A stretch of 64,000 bases of DNA. It comes from JAHBXL01 sp964409775 (GTDB lineage Bacteria > Planctomycetota > Phycisphaerae > Phycisphaerales > UBA1924). The stretch spans positions 59,533 through 123,532 of the forward strand of contig CAYPEI010000008.1 in the NCBI GenBank assembly GCA_964409775.1, given 5' to 3'. Below the pieces are notes generated by a model. It had not been told where the DNA came from. It was given only the letters and a program-made list of their open reading frames with translations, and did no database searches. This document shows positions 42,538 to 50,839 of this stretch, in pieces. Positions within the stretch are counted from its first letter, which is position 1; the number at the start of each line of letters is the position of its first letter. The translations under genes and the position numbers were made by a program.

Positions 42538-42903
42538 ATGGCCACGATCACAAAGAAAGACCTCGTCGATCGGATCTCGGCGAGGATCACGAACTGTCCA
42601 AGGGCAGACGTGAAGCAGGTGATCCAATCGTTCTTGGACAGCATCATCGATGAGTTGGGGAAGGGCAACCGACTGGAGTTCCGCGACTTCGGCGTCTTCG
42701 AGGTGAAGGAGCGGGCCGCACGCGTCGCCCAGAACCCAAAGACCCTCGTCCCCGTCAAGGTCCCGCCCAAGCGCACCGTCAAGTTCAAGGTCGGCCGCCT
42801 CATGAAGGACCAACTCGAAGCCCCCGCCAAGCCCCAGGTCATCGTGAGCCCCGATATCTCCGCCAACGGGCGTGTCACCCGGAACCCCAACCCCAGCGCC
42901 TGA
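42538..42903 (+). CDS. HU/IHF-family DNA-binding protein
   Basis: 121 residues, beginning MATITKKDLVDRISARITNC. It shows the HU core VIQSFLDSIIDELGKGNRLE, FRDFGVFEVKERAARVAQNP (arm region with RxxRxGRNPxT-like pattern and the DNA-intercalating Pro) and VPPKRTVKFKVGRLMKDQ. A 25-residue C-terminal tail is extra. It bends and compacts DNA. Followed by its terminator. It lies directly before the CRISPR-Cas locus; IHF/HU can assist spacer integration in some systems, but a link here is speculative. Confidence 0.9.
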   Translation: MATITKKDLVDRISARITNCPRADVKQVIQSFLDSIIDELGKGNRLEFRDFGVFEVKERAARVAQNPKTLVPVKVPPKRTVKFKVGRLMKDQLEAPAKPQVIVSPDISANGRVTRNPNPSA

Positions 42904-42941
42904 TCGCTCCTCGCCTCGCCAGACATCCCGAGTCCTGACCC

Positions 42942-42976
42942 GAACCCCGGCATGTGTTTACCGGGGTTCTTGTGTC
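42942..42976 (+). terminator. Terminator hairpin after HU gene
   Basis: Perfect stem GAACCCCGG / CCGGGGTTC with a 10-nt loop, then TTGTGTCTT. The T-rich tail is weak. Confidence 0.65.
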
Positions 42977-43024
42977 TTCAAAGTTGGCCCTGCGGCAAAG
43001 TTCAATCGATCGCAGTCGCGAAAG

Positions 43025-43139
43025 AAAAAACGCAGGCCACGGGTTGCGCGGGCTGCGCTGGTCGTCCCAACTCGAGAGTCGAGACGGTGCCTGCGAGTTT
43101 CTTGTTGTGAGAAACCTGCGGGCCGGGATCGATTACACT
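43025..43139 (-). ncRNA. tracrRNA of type II-C CRISPR
   Basis: Minus-strand RNA of about 115 nt. Its first 39 nt (43139-43101) match the repeat in complement sense: the first 22 nt are the same as the plus-strand repeat except one base (AGTGTAATCGATCCC then G/A then GCCCGC), and the last CACAACAAG resembles the repeat end GCACAAG, with an internal bulge. The tail has a stem AACTCG...CGAGTT with a small inner hairpin, and a terminal hairpin of the type CGCAGCCC...GGCCTGCG before TTTTTT. It pairs with minus-strand crRNAs, guides RNase III processing and loads Cas9. Boundaries are inferred from sequence. Confidence 0.85.
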
Positions 43140-43145
43140 GAACGG

Positions 43146-43174
43146 AATGTAAACTGGGTGATCTCTCTTGTCAA
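43146..43174 (-). promoter_or_regulatory. tracrRNA promoter
   Basis: On the minus strand a perfect -35 TTGACA (43174-43169), 17-nt spacer, then TACATT (43151-43146). The expected start 7 nt downstream is 43139, the first base of the anti-repeat. The -35 box overlaps the AAGGAG ribosome site of cas9 on the other strand, so tracrRNA and cas9 transcription may interfere. Confidence 0.8.
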
Positions 43175-43183
43175 GGAGATTCC

Positions 43184-46100
43184 ATGCCGCAGCACATTCT
43201 CGGGCTCGACATCGGCTCAAACTCCGTTGGCTCCGCTTGGATCGACTTCAAGACTGGGACGATCGATACCGGCCTGAGCATATTTCCTGCCGGGGTGGAC
43301 GAGACCGACGATGCCCGCGGCGAGCCGAAGAACGCCAAGCGCCGGATGAAGCGGCGAACCCGGATCACACTCGCGCGGCGATCCGCGCGCAAACGCGAGC
43401 TTCGGCAGGAGTTGATCTCGCGCGGGCTGCTGCCGGGCGATGCCGCGGCGTTCAATGTGCTGCTCGAACACACCGACCCGTGGGTGCTTCGGCGCAAGGG
43501 TCTGAACCACGCGCTGAATGCGCACGAGTTTGGACGCGTGCTGCTGCACTTGGCGCAGCGACGGGGCGCGCTGGGCCTGCGCGAACCGCCGGAGGAGGAA
43601 GAGAGTGCGCAGGAGGCAGCCGCGGCAAAGGTTGATGGGAAGATCACGGCGGCAATCGGTGCAGCGCGGTCGGCCATGCTCGAACGCAATGCACGATCGT
43701 TCGGTGAGTTCATGTGCATGCTGCGCGAGGAACGACGCATGCCGATCGATCCGACAATCGCGGACACACGTCCTGTGGATCGGCGGAAGAGCGCGAGAGA
43801 ATGGAGTCAACCGATCCGGAATAGGGCCGGAAGCTACGAGTTCGCAGCCGATCGACCGATGATCCGGGACGAGTTCGCAATGCTCTGGCAGGCCCAGAAA
43901 CAGTTCAACGGGCCGCTTGCTAATCTTCTGACCGACGAGCTCCGCCTCAAGCTCGATGATGAGACCGGTGATTCCATCTGGCGACATCGTGGCCTGCTGT
44001 TCGGCCAGCGCCGGCAGTCGTGGGATATGGGCACGCTCGGGCGATGCGTGCTGGAGCCGAGCGAGCGATGCGTTCCGCACGCCGACCGGCACGCCTCATA
44101 CTTCCGGGTGGTCGAGACTGTGAACAACATCAAGATCAGCGAGCGGGGCAAGCCTGATCGGTGGCTGACGCCAGAAGAGCGCAGCAAGGTAGTCTCCATG
44201 CTGCGCGGGCCGCTTGGCATGCATGAGAAAGGCGCGCACAAGGGCAAGCCCAGGCGCAGCGCGAGCGTCAGTGATGTCCGCAATGCCCTCGGGCTCGGCA
44301 AGGCCGGGAAGAAGTCGCCGATCTGGTTAAACATCGAGGCAGACAAGGACCGGGAGATTAACACCGACTGGTTCCACCGGACAATTGTGCATGGCGCGGT
44401 GACTGAAGAAAAATGGAATGCGATGAGCGAGCGGCAGCGCGATTCGGTGAATCGTGCGGTTCTGAGCTTTGATCCCGACCAGGAAGAGCATGTGACCAAG
44501 CTGCGCGCCGGAGCGCAGAAGTGGTGGGGCTGTACGATTGCACAGGCAGATGCGTTCGTGGCCTGCTGGAAGAAGCGTCCGCCGATCGAGAAGCGAATGA
44601 ACCTCTCGCGCCGGGCGGTGGTGAACATGCTGCGCGTGATGGACGCGCCGCCGGCCGACCCGGACTGCGGATTTGATCGCACGAAGCGATGGTTGACACA
44701 GATCGAGGCCCGCAAACTCATCGCCGAGGATGACGGCTTCTGCGACGTCACGACGGGCGAGCGGCTGCACGAGCGCACTCGCATCCGGTACGCGACGGGG
44801 GCTAAGGGCCTGACCGCGCGCGACCGCTACTACATCAAACGGCATCCAAACACTCTTCCGCCAGCGCCCATGCTGACCAACCCGGTCGTCCGCAAGGCGA
44901 TCCACGAGGTCCGCCGACACCTCCTTGCACACGTGCACAAGAACGGGTGCAGGCCCGATGCGATCGTCATCGAGCTTGCGCGCGAGGCGAAGATGTCCGC
45001 GAAGGATGCGGATCGCACGCTTCTACGCAATCGCCTTCGCGACCGCATCCGGAAGAACATTCTTGAGTCCTTCAATCTGCATAGCGCGAAACCGAGTCAG
45101 CAGCGGGTCGCCGTTGAGCGGGTGGTGCTCGCCATCCAGCAGAATGGCGTGTGCGTACTGTGCGGCAAGGCGGGGATCACGGCACGAGTCGCCGCAAATG
45201 GCGAGGAGTGTGAGCTGGCGCACATCACACCTCGCGGCATCGGCGGAGGCGCCGGGCTGAACAATATGGTTGTTGCGCACACCAAGTGCAACCGCGACAT
45301 GGGCCGTCGTACGCCGCGGCAGTGGTGGGGCGATCGGTTCGATGCCGAGATGAACCGGATCGAGCTTATGTACTCCGAGGTCGAGCGCATCAAGTACAGT
45401 CAGGTCGACAAGGCCGAGCAGGACAAACTGTGGGCCTGCTACTTCGACCGACGCGACGACCGGGCGAAGATCGTCAACTTCAAGCGAACCGTCGACGACA
45501 TCAGGGGGTTCTCGGAGCGCGACCTTACCGACACCCGCTACGCCGCCCGTCAGGTCATGGCCTACCTGTCCGACGCACTCTTCGACGGCAAGGGTCTGCC
45601 GGAGCGCGGCGGCCCGCGACTCATCTTCACCACCGATGGCCGCTGGACGAGCGAACTCCGCCGCGAATGGGGATTGTTCCAGGATGCGCACGATGCTCGT
45701 GCCAAGGGCATCAGCGCCGCCGATGAACACGCTCGCAAGGAGAAGAACCGCGGCGACCACCGCCACCACGCCCTCGATGCCGTCGTGGTCGCCCTGACCT
45801 CGCGCTCGCTGCAGATCGAGTTTGAGCAGCGGGTGAAGGCCGCGGACAAGGCCGGTATCACCGCCGAGCAGTTCGAGTCGTACTGCCGCGACAACCCGAT
45901 CCGACCGCCCGAGCCGTTCAAGAGTCGGGAGGATCTGCGAAACAGGGCGATCGCTTCGATTTTCGGTGAGCGCCCGGTGTCGCACCGCGCCGTCAAGCGC
46001 AAACTGATCGGGGCGCTGCACGAAGAGACCTTGCTCAGCCCGGTCGTTGACGGCCACGGCAAGCCCGGCGGCCTGTACACCGGCAGGAAGAGCGTCCTGG

Positions 46101-47134
46101 CCCTCGATCCGAACCATTTGCGGATGCCGCGCCCCGAAACGGAGAAAGAAGCAATTGCGCGGCTCGCGGATCGTCGGCAACGCGAGACGGGAGTCGATGA
46201 GAAAACGGCGAAAAAATGGGCACGGGAGGCAGCCAGGAGCAAGGGCTACACACCGGCGATCGTTGATCCGCCGCCGGGCAAGGGTGGACTTGTGCGAGAC
46301 GTCGCGCTGCGTCGAGCATTGCGGAAGTGCCTCGAGAGCAACGGGCTTGACCCTGGAGAATTCACGGCTAGCCAGATCAAGAGGCTGGCGGACGCCGGGA
46401 AGGTGACGCACGCGAGCGGCGTGCCGATCCGTTCGGTTGTGCTGCTGAGAGCCATGAGTGACCCGGTGATTGTGTCTCGCTGGGAACACGACTACGCGAC
46501 CGGCAAGCCGCGGAAGGTGTACGACGCATTGACGGGCGAGGGCCGTGCCGCCGCGGCAAGGGCGTATGTTGGTGGGAACAACCACCACATCGAGATCCGC
46601 GTGGATGCCAGGGGAAAGTGGTCCGGCGAGGTTGTCAGCGCGCACGAAGCCGCACAACGCAGGATTGCATTCTTCCGTGCTCTGCGCAAGGCCGGCGTTC
46701 CCAGGTTCAAGGACTTGAAAAAACTGCCCAGGGCCGAGCGGTTGAGATGGTCGCCGCAGATCTCCGCGGCGGATGCCGCCCACCCCGTTGTTGATCGTTC
46801 CGATAACCCGGCGAATGGCGGCCGATTCGTGATGTCACTGTGCGAGGGCGAGATGGTGTACATGAAGCACAAGGACAGGCCGGATGAGCCGCCCAACTAC
46901 TTCGTCGTTGCCAAACTCGACAAGCCTCAGACGGTTGTCCTGGTTCCGCACTGGGACGCCCGGAAGGCGGGCGAAAGGAAGGATGCGGCCGGGATGAAGG
47001 TTCCGGACTCCGCTCGCGAGCAGTTCTCCGCGACGCCGACCGACCTCAAAGACCTCGCGCCGTCCGGCCACCCCCACGCGGTGAAGGTGCGAGTGTCGCC
47101 GCTGGGCGAGGTCGAGTTGCTGAAAAGAGATTGA
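43184..47134 (+). CDS. cas9: Cas9 endonuclease, type II-C
   Basis: RNA-guided DNA endonuclease, 1316 residues. RuvC-I: ILGLDIGSNSVGSAW with Asp9. Arg-rich bridge helix: NAKRRMKRRTRITLARRSAR. RuvC-II: AIVIELAREAKM with Glu597. HNH: CVLCGK, then CELAHITPRGIGG with His680 and KCNRDMG with Asn703, with a CxxC pair likely binding zinc. RuvC-III: GDHRHHALDAVVVA with His861/His862 and Asp865. The PAM-interacting region is C-terminal. Ala679 replaces the metal-binding Asp normally next to the HNH His. AAGGAG lies 5 nt before the ATG. It is followed by cas1 and cas2 with no csn2 or cas4, hence subtype II-C. Confidence 0.96.
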   Translation: MPQHILGLDIGSNSVGSAWIDFKTGTIDTGLSIFPAGVDETDDARGEPKNAKRRMKRRTRITLARRSARKRELRQELISRGLLPGDAAAFNVLLEHTDPWVLRRKGLNHALNAHEFGRVLLHLAQRRGALGLREPPEEEESAQEAAAAKVDGKITAAIGAARSAMLERNARSFGEFMCMLREERRMPIDPTIADTRPVDRRKSAREWSQPIRNRAGSYEFAADRPMIRDEFAMLWQAQKQFNGPLANLLTDELRLKLDDETGDSIWRHRGLLFGQRRQSWDMGTLGRCVLEPSERCVPHADRHASYFRVVETVNNIKISERGKPDRWLTPEERSKVVSMLRGPLGMHEKGAHKGKPRRSASVSDVRNALGLGKAGKKSPIWLNIEADKDREINTDWFHRTIVHGAVTEEKWNAMSERQRDSVNRAVLSFDPDQEEHVTKLRAGAQKWWGCTIAQADAFVACWKKRPPIEKRMNLSRRAVVNMLRVMDAPPADPDCGFDRTKRWLTQIEARKLIAEDDGFCDVTTGERLHERTRIRYATGAKGLTARDRYYIKRHPNTLPPAPMLTNPVVRKAIHEVRRHLLAHVHKNGCRPDAIVIELAREAKMSAKDADRTLLRNRLRDRIRKNILESFNLHSAKPSQQRVAVERVVLAIQQNGVCVLCGKAGITARVAANGEECELAHITPRGIGGGAGLNNMVVAHTKCNRDMGRRTPRQWWGDRFDAEMNRIELMYSEVERIKYSQVDKAEQDKLWACYFDRRDDRAKIVNFKRTVDDIRGFSERDLTDTRYAARQVMAYLSDALFDGKGLPERGGPRLIFTTDGRWTSELRREWGLFQDAHDARAKGISAADEHARKEKNRGDHRHHALDAVVVALTSRSLQIEFEQRVKAADKAGITAEQFESYCRDNPIRPPEPFKSREDLRNRAIASIFGERPVSHRAVKRKLIGALHEETLLSPVVDGHGKPGGLYTGRKSVLALDPNHLRMPRPETEKEAIARLADRRQRETGVDEKTAKKWAREAARSKGYTPAIVDPPPGKGGLVRDVALRRALRKCLESNGLDPGEFTASQIKRLADAGKVTHASGVPIRSVVLLRAMSDPVIVSRWEHDYATGKPRKVYDALTGEGRAAAARAYVGGNNHHIEIRVDARGKWSGEVVSAHEAAQRRIAFFRALRKAGVPRFKDLKKLPRAERLRWSPQISAADAAHPVVDRSDNPANGGRFVMSLCEGEMVYMKHKDRPDEPPNYFVVAKLDKPQTVVLVPHWDARKAGERKDAAGMKVPDSAREQFSATPTDLKDLAPSGHPHAVKVRVSPLGEVELLKRD

Positions 47135-47165
47135 TTCAGTGGGTGAAAGGTGATCAACTGCGGGA

Positions 47166-48191
47166 ATGATCCGGCGGGCTGTGGAGATCAGCCGCAACCC
47201 TTGCGCACTCGTCACACGCGACGAGCAGTTGCTCATCCTCCGCCGTGATGGAGGCCCGTCCAAGCCTCTGCCCGCACGACCACCGAACCTCGCGGGCTCG
47301 ATCCCCTGCGAAGATCTGGGAATGCTCATCGTTGATGAGCGTGATACGACCTACACGCACGGGCTGCTGACCAAACTCGCGGAGCATGGGGCGGCACTGG
47401 TGGTCTGCGGACGCGACCACATGCCGATCGGTGTGTACGCGCCCCTGCCCCAGAACACCGACCTGCTCTCGCGCATGCACGCGCAGATCAACGTCAGCAA
47501 GCCAACGCGCAAACGGCTCTGGTCGCGGATCGTCGCGGCAAAGATCAAGGCACAAGCAAGGAACCTGCCGACAGACTCGGGCATTCGCGCCAGGCTGCTC
47601 GGCATCTCCCGGGCGGTTCGCAGCGGCGACCCGGACAATCGGGAGGCGTACGCGGCCATGCTGTACTGGCCGGTACTTTTCTCGCGCTCACCGGACATTG
47701 TCAGGCCGTTCCGGCGCGTGCCGGGCGAGCCGGGTGCCACGGCGCCGAACAGCCTGCTCGACTACGGATACGCGGTACTGAGAGCGGCGGTGGCGCGGGC
47801 GATTGTGGGCGCGGGGCTGCTGCCTGCTCTGGGCCTGCGGCATGTCGGAAGATCGAACTTCTTCTGCCTCGCCGATGACCTCGTCGAGCCCTTGCGACCG
47901 ATGATCGATGCACGGGTGCAGGTGCTCGTGCGCGAAGGCAAACTGGACCTTCGGCAGGAGACCAAGGCGGACCTCATCAGGGTCTTGTGGACCACGGTGC
48001 AGACAGGCAGTGAAGCAGGGCCGCTACAGGTCGCGCTGAGCCACTATGTCGCATCGCTTGTCCGATGTCTGGAGGGCGACCCGGGACGGCTGGATATTCC
48101 GGTGGTGTATGAGCGGCATTCTGCGCAGGACCAGGGCATCGACCCGCCATGTGCCGATGATGGCGAAGATCACCCGGAGGCTGGTCGATGA
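47166..48191 (+). CDS. cas1: CRISPR adaptation integrase Cas1
   Basis: Metal-dependent integrase that, with Cas2, inserts new spacers. 341 residues, type II Cas1: N-terminal beta-domain (NPCALVTRDEQLLILRRDGG), helical domain with the signature NSLLDYGYAVLRAAVARAIV, GLRHVGRSNFFCLADDLVEP where the His and Asp are expected metal ligands, and FRPM-like FLRPMIDARV. It lies 31 bp after cas9. Confidence 0.95.
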   Translation: MIRRAVEISRNPCALVTRDEQLLILRRDGGPSKPLPARPPNLAGSIPCEDLGMLIVDERDTTYTHGLLTKLAEHGAALVVCGRDHMPIGVYAPLPQNTDLLSRMHAQINVSKPTRKRLWSRIVAAKIKAQARNLPTDSGIRARLLGISRAVRSGDPDNREAYAAMLYWPVLFSRSPDIVRPFRRVPGEPGATAPNSLLDYGYAVLRAAVARAIVGAGLLPALGLRHVGRSNFFCLADDLVEPLRPMIDARVQVLVREGKLDLRQETKADLIRVLWTTVQTGSEAGPLQVALSHYVASLVRCLEGDPGRLDIPVVYERHSAQDQGIDPPCADDGEDHPEAGR

Positions 48192-48200
48192 CCTTGGGAC

Positions 48201-48530
48201 ATGCACCTCAGTGGGTACCGCTTCATGTGGGTGGTCGCCATGTTCGACCTTCCGGTGGACAGCAAAGAGAGCAGGAAGCAGTACGCGCGGTTCCGAAAGG
48301 CCCTCCTGAAGGACGGCTTCGCAAAGATGCAGTTCAGTGTGTATGTACGGCACTCGGCCAGCCGAGAGAACGCCGCGGTGCATATCGCCCGGGTCGAGGC
48401 GGCGGTGCCCCCGGACGGGGAGGTGCGGGTCATCACGATCACGGACAAGCAGTTCGAACGTATGCGCGTTTTCTGGGGAAAAACCAGGCGACCGCCCGAG
48501 CCGGCACCGGCCCAACTGGAACTCTTTTGA
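48201..48530 (+). CDS. cas2: CRISPR adaptation protein Cas2
   Basis: 109 residues with the ferredoxin-like Cas2 fold: WVVAMFDLPVDSKESRKQYA near the N-terminus, FRKALLKDGFAKMQFSVYVR, and VRVITITDKQFERMRVFWGK. It ends PAQLELF, as in many type II Cas2. It dimerises between Cas1 dimers in the adaptation complex. The start may be ATG 48201 or the in-frame ATG just before WVVAMFD. It is 9 bp after cas1 and 48 bp before the array. Confidence 0.95.
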   Translation: MHLSGYRFMWVVAMFDLPVDSKESRKQYARFRKALLKDGFAKMQFSVYVRHSASRENAAVHIARVEAAVPPDGEVRVITITDKQFERMRVFWGKTRRPPEPAPAQLELF

Positions 48531-48578
48531 TGGGGCCTGTGCGTATCTCCCTGTCATGCCGAGACTTGGGATGGGTCT

Positions 48579-50329
48579 AGTGTAATCGATCCCAGCCCGC
48601 GAGCAACGCACAAGTCGAGTAGTCGTACATGGTGACGATCGTGCAGTGTAATCGATCCCAGCCCGCGAGCAACGCACAAGAGCGTGAGCACGCCGTCGGT
48701 CAGGCCCGTCAGTGTAATCGATCCCAGCCCGCGAGCAACGCACAAGGGCCGACACCGGATCTCTCGCGCAAGGCCGAGTGTAATCGATCCCAGCCCGCGA
48801 GCAACGCACAAGAAGCAGTTGCCCCTGGCGCGGTCGTGCCCCAGTGTAATCGATCCCAGCCCGCGAGCAACGCACAAGCGTTACAACGCGGAGCAGTGGC
48901 CGGAGATCAGTGTAATCGATCCCAGCCCGCGAGCAACGCACAAGGATGATGGCGGCGGTCGGCGATGACATTGCGAGTGTAATCGATCCCAGCCCGCGAG
49001 CAACGCACAAGGGCGGTCGAGGGCACGCACGACGACTGCGAGTGTAATCGATCCCAGCCCGCGAGCAACGCACAAGCCGCAGCAGCAGTCGAGCGTGAAC
49101 GGCGCGAGTGTAATCGATCCCAGCCCGCGAGCAACGCACAAGACTGCAACGCTCGCTGCAACGCACGATGCCAGTGTAATCGATCCCAGCCCGCGAGCAA
49201 CGCACAAGAAAATCTGTTAATGGATCTTCACCAACAATAGTGTAATCGATCCCAGCCCGCGAGCAACGCACAAGTGACTCCGGAGAACCGGCCGCCAATC
49301 ACCGAGTGTAATCGATCCCAGCCCGCGAGCAACGCACAAGACATACCGTGCACAAAGATCATGCGTAATAAGTGTAATCGATCCCAGCCCGCGAGCAACG
49401 CACAAGTTTGTGTTCGCCGACCCCTCCTCGGGCCAAAGTGTAATCGATCCCAGCCCGCGAGCAACGCACAAGGCCGCGGTGATCTGCTGCTGGCACTGCA
49501 CGAGTGTAATCGATCCCAGCCCGCGAGCAACGCACAAGGCTCGCATCGGCAGGGTGCCGCTCCGCGAAGTGTAATCGATCCCAGCCCGCGAGCAACGCAC
49601 AAGACTGGTTGACGCAGGAGCGCGACGTTGCGAAGTGTAATCGATCCCAGCCCGCGAGCAACGCACAAGCAGGATGCGGCGCAGGCAGCACGCACGCCAA
49701 GTGTAATCGATCCCAGCCCGCGAGCAACGCACAAGTGTATGGGATTCGCGGGGAAGGGGATAAACAGTGTAATCGATCCCAGCCCGCGAGCAACGCACAA
49801 GTGCCAACTGCGCCGCGGCTCTTCCAGCCAAAGTGTAATCGATCCCAGCCCGCGAGCAACGCACAAGTCCTCGGCCCTCATCGCCGCCTTGTCGGTCAGT
49901 GTAATCGATCCCAGCCCGCGAGCAACGCACAAGCGGCGACTGGAAGCGCGACCCCGTGTCCGCAGTGTAATCGATCCCAGCCCGCGAGCAACGCACAAGA
50001 CCTTGCCAAGTCTGTGGACTGGACTGTATAGTGTAATCGATCCCAGCCCGCGAGCAACGCACAAGATTACTTTGACTCCAGCCGCGAGCAGGCGAAGTGT
50101 AATCGATCCCAGCCCGCGAGCAACGCACAAGAATAGTTGCCGGTCCTCATGTTTTCCTCCGAGTGTAATCGATCCCAGCCCGCGAGCAACGCACAAGAAT
50201 GCAGTACTGAGATCTGCTCAACTTTGTAGTGTAATCGATCCCAGCCCGCGAGCAACGCACAAGGGCTCAAGCCGCGGAGGATGGCGGCGGAAGAGTGTAA
50301 TCGATCCCAGCCCGCGAGCAACGCACAAA
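48579..50329 (-). CRISPR. CRISPR array, 27 repeats of 36 bp and 26 spacers
   Basis: Repeats start AGTGTAATCGATCCC and end GAGCAACGCACAAG on the plus strand; they are identical except the rightmost (50294-50329), whose last base is A. Spacers are 30 nt except one of 31 (before the repeat at 48976) and two of 29 (before 49041 and 49568). tracrRNA pairing puts crRNAs on the minus strand, where each repeat runs from CTTGTGCG to GATTACACT. Each repeat has TTGCTC, 16 nt, TACACT, a possible internal promoter as in N. meningitidis. Near-identical repeats suggest an active array. Plus-strand and minus-strand open frames here are artefacts. Confidence 0.98.
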
Positions 50330-50333
50330 ATGA

Positions 50334-50358
50334 GAGCCCGACGCGGAGCGTCGGGCTC
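50334..50358 (-). terminator. Terminator between globin gene and array
   Basis: Perfect 11-bp stem GAGCCCGACGC / GCGTCGGGCTC with a 3-nt loop. Read on the minus strand it is followed by TCATTTT, so it should stop transcription from the globin gene before the array. It also lies at the putative promoter-proximal end of the array. Confidence 0.8.
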
Positions 50359-50377
50359 CGTGGCAGACAACGGCGAT

Positions 50378-50794
50378 CTATGACCCAAGGATCGCCGCAC
50401 GCATGTTCGCGGCCATCCGCTCCGCCCCCTGAATGAACGCCGCCCGCGCGGCCGGCGGCGCCTCGGCCATCACCGTCGCGCGCCATAACGCCAGCCAGCG
50501 CTCGAAGTGTTCTGCTCCAAGCCCCTCCAGTTTCAGATGCTCCCGGATCGGCCGGCCGCTGTACCGCCCCGTCCGAAGCACCAGCGACGACCAGAAGTCA
50601 TACATCTTCGGCAGATGCACCGACCAGTCCGACACGTTCGACTCGAAGATCGGCCCCAGCAGCGGATCAGCCCGCACCTGCCCGTAGAACGAATCCACCA
50701 GCCGCCGGATGAGCAGTTCATCCGCCCCGAGTCCTTCCGCCCGCGCGCCCGGGCGCTCCGTCAGGGGCAGTTCATGATCTCGCTCTGAGTCCAT
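50378..50794 (-). CDS. Group III-like truncated haemoglobin
   Basis: 138 residues with LIRRLVDSFYGQVRADPLLG, PIFESNVSDWSVHLPKMYDF and WSSLVLRTGRYSGRPIREHL, where His of REHLKL fits the proximal haem ligand, and FERWLALWRATV. The pattern matches group III truncated globins. The start ATG 50794 has TACAGT 5 nt upstream; the GTG at 50827 is less likely. Probable roles are oxygen or NO chemistry. It shares the interval next to the CRISPR array but no functional link is seen. Confidence 0.85.
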   Translation of the reverse strand: MDSERDHELPLTERPGARAEGLGADELLIRRLVDSFYGQVRADPLLGPIFESNVSDWSVHLPKMYDFWSSLVLRTGRYSGRPIREHLKLEGLGAEHFERWLALWRATVMAEAPPAARAAFIQGAERMAANMRAAILGS

Positions 50795-50839
50795 CAGCAA
50801 CTGTACCGCGGCACCCGGTGTGCTCACCCCCGCAAAGCG

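Noticed and set aside
43025..43139. tracrRNA reading on the plus strand into cas9
   Set aside because: The plus strand has no terminator after the anti-repeat, while the minus strand has a promoter, tail hairpins and T6.
48531..48578. Possible leader between cas2 and the array
   Set aside because: It is only 48 nt, without an A/T-rich leader, and crRNA sense is leftward, so this is the downstream end of the transcript.
48554..50400. Open frames with repeated peptides (SVIDPSPRATHK, LVRCSRAGIDYT, LCVARGLGSITL)
   Set aside because: These are translations of the CRISPR repeat in several frames, not proteins.
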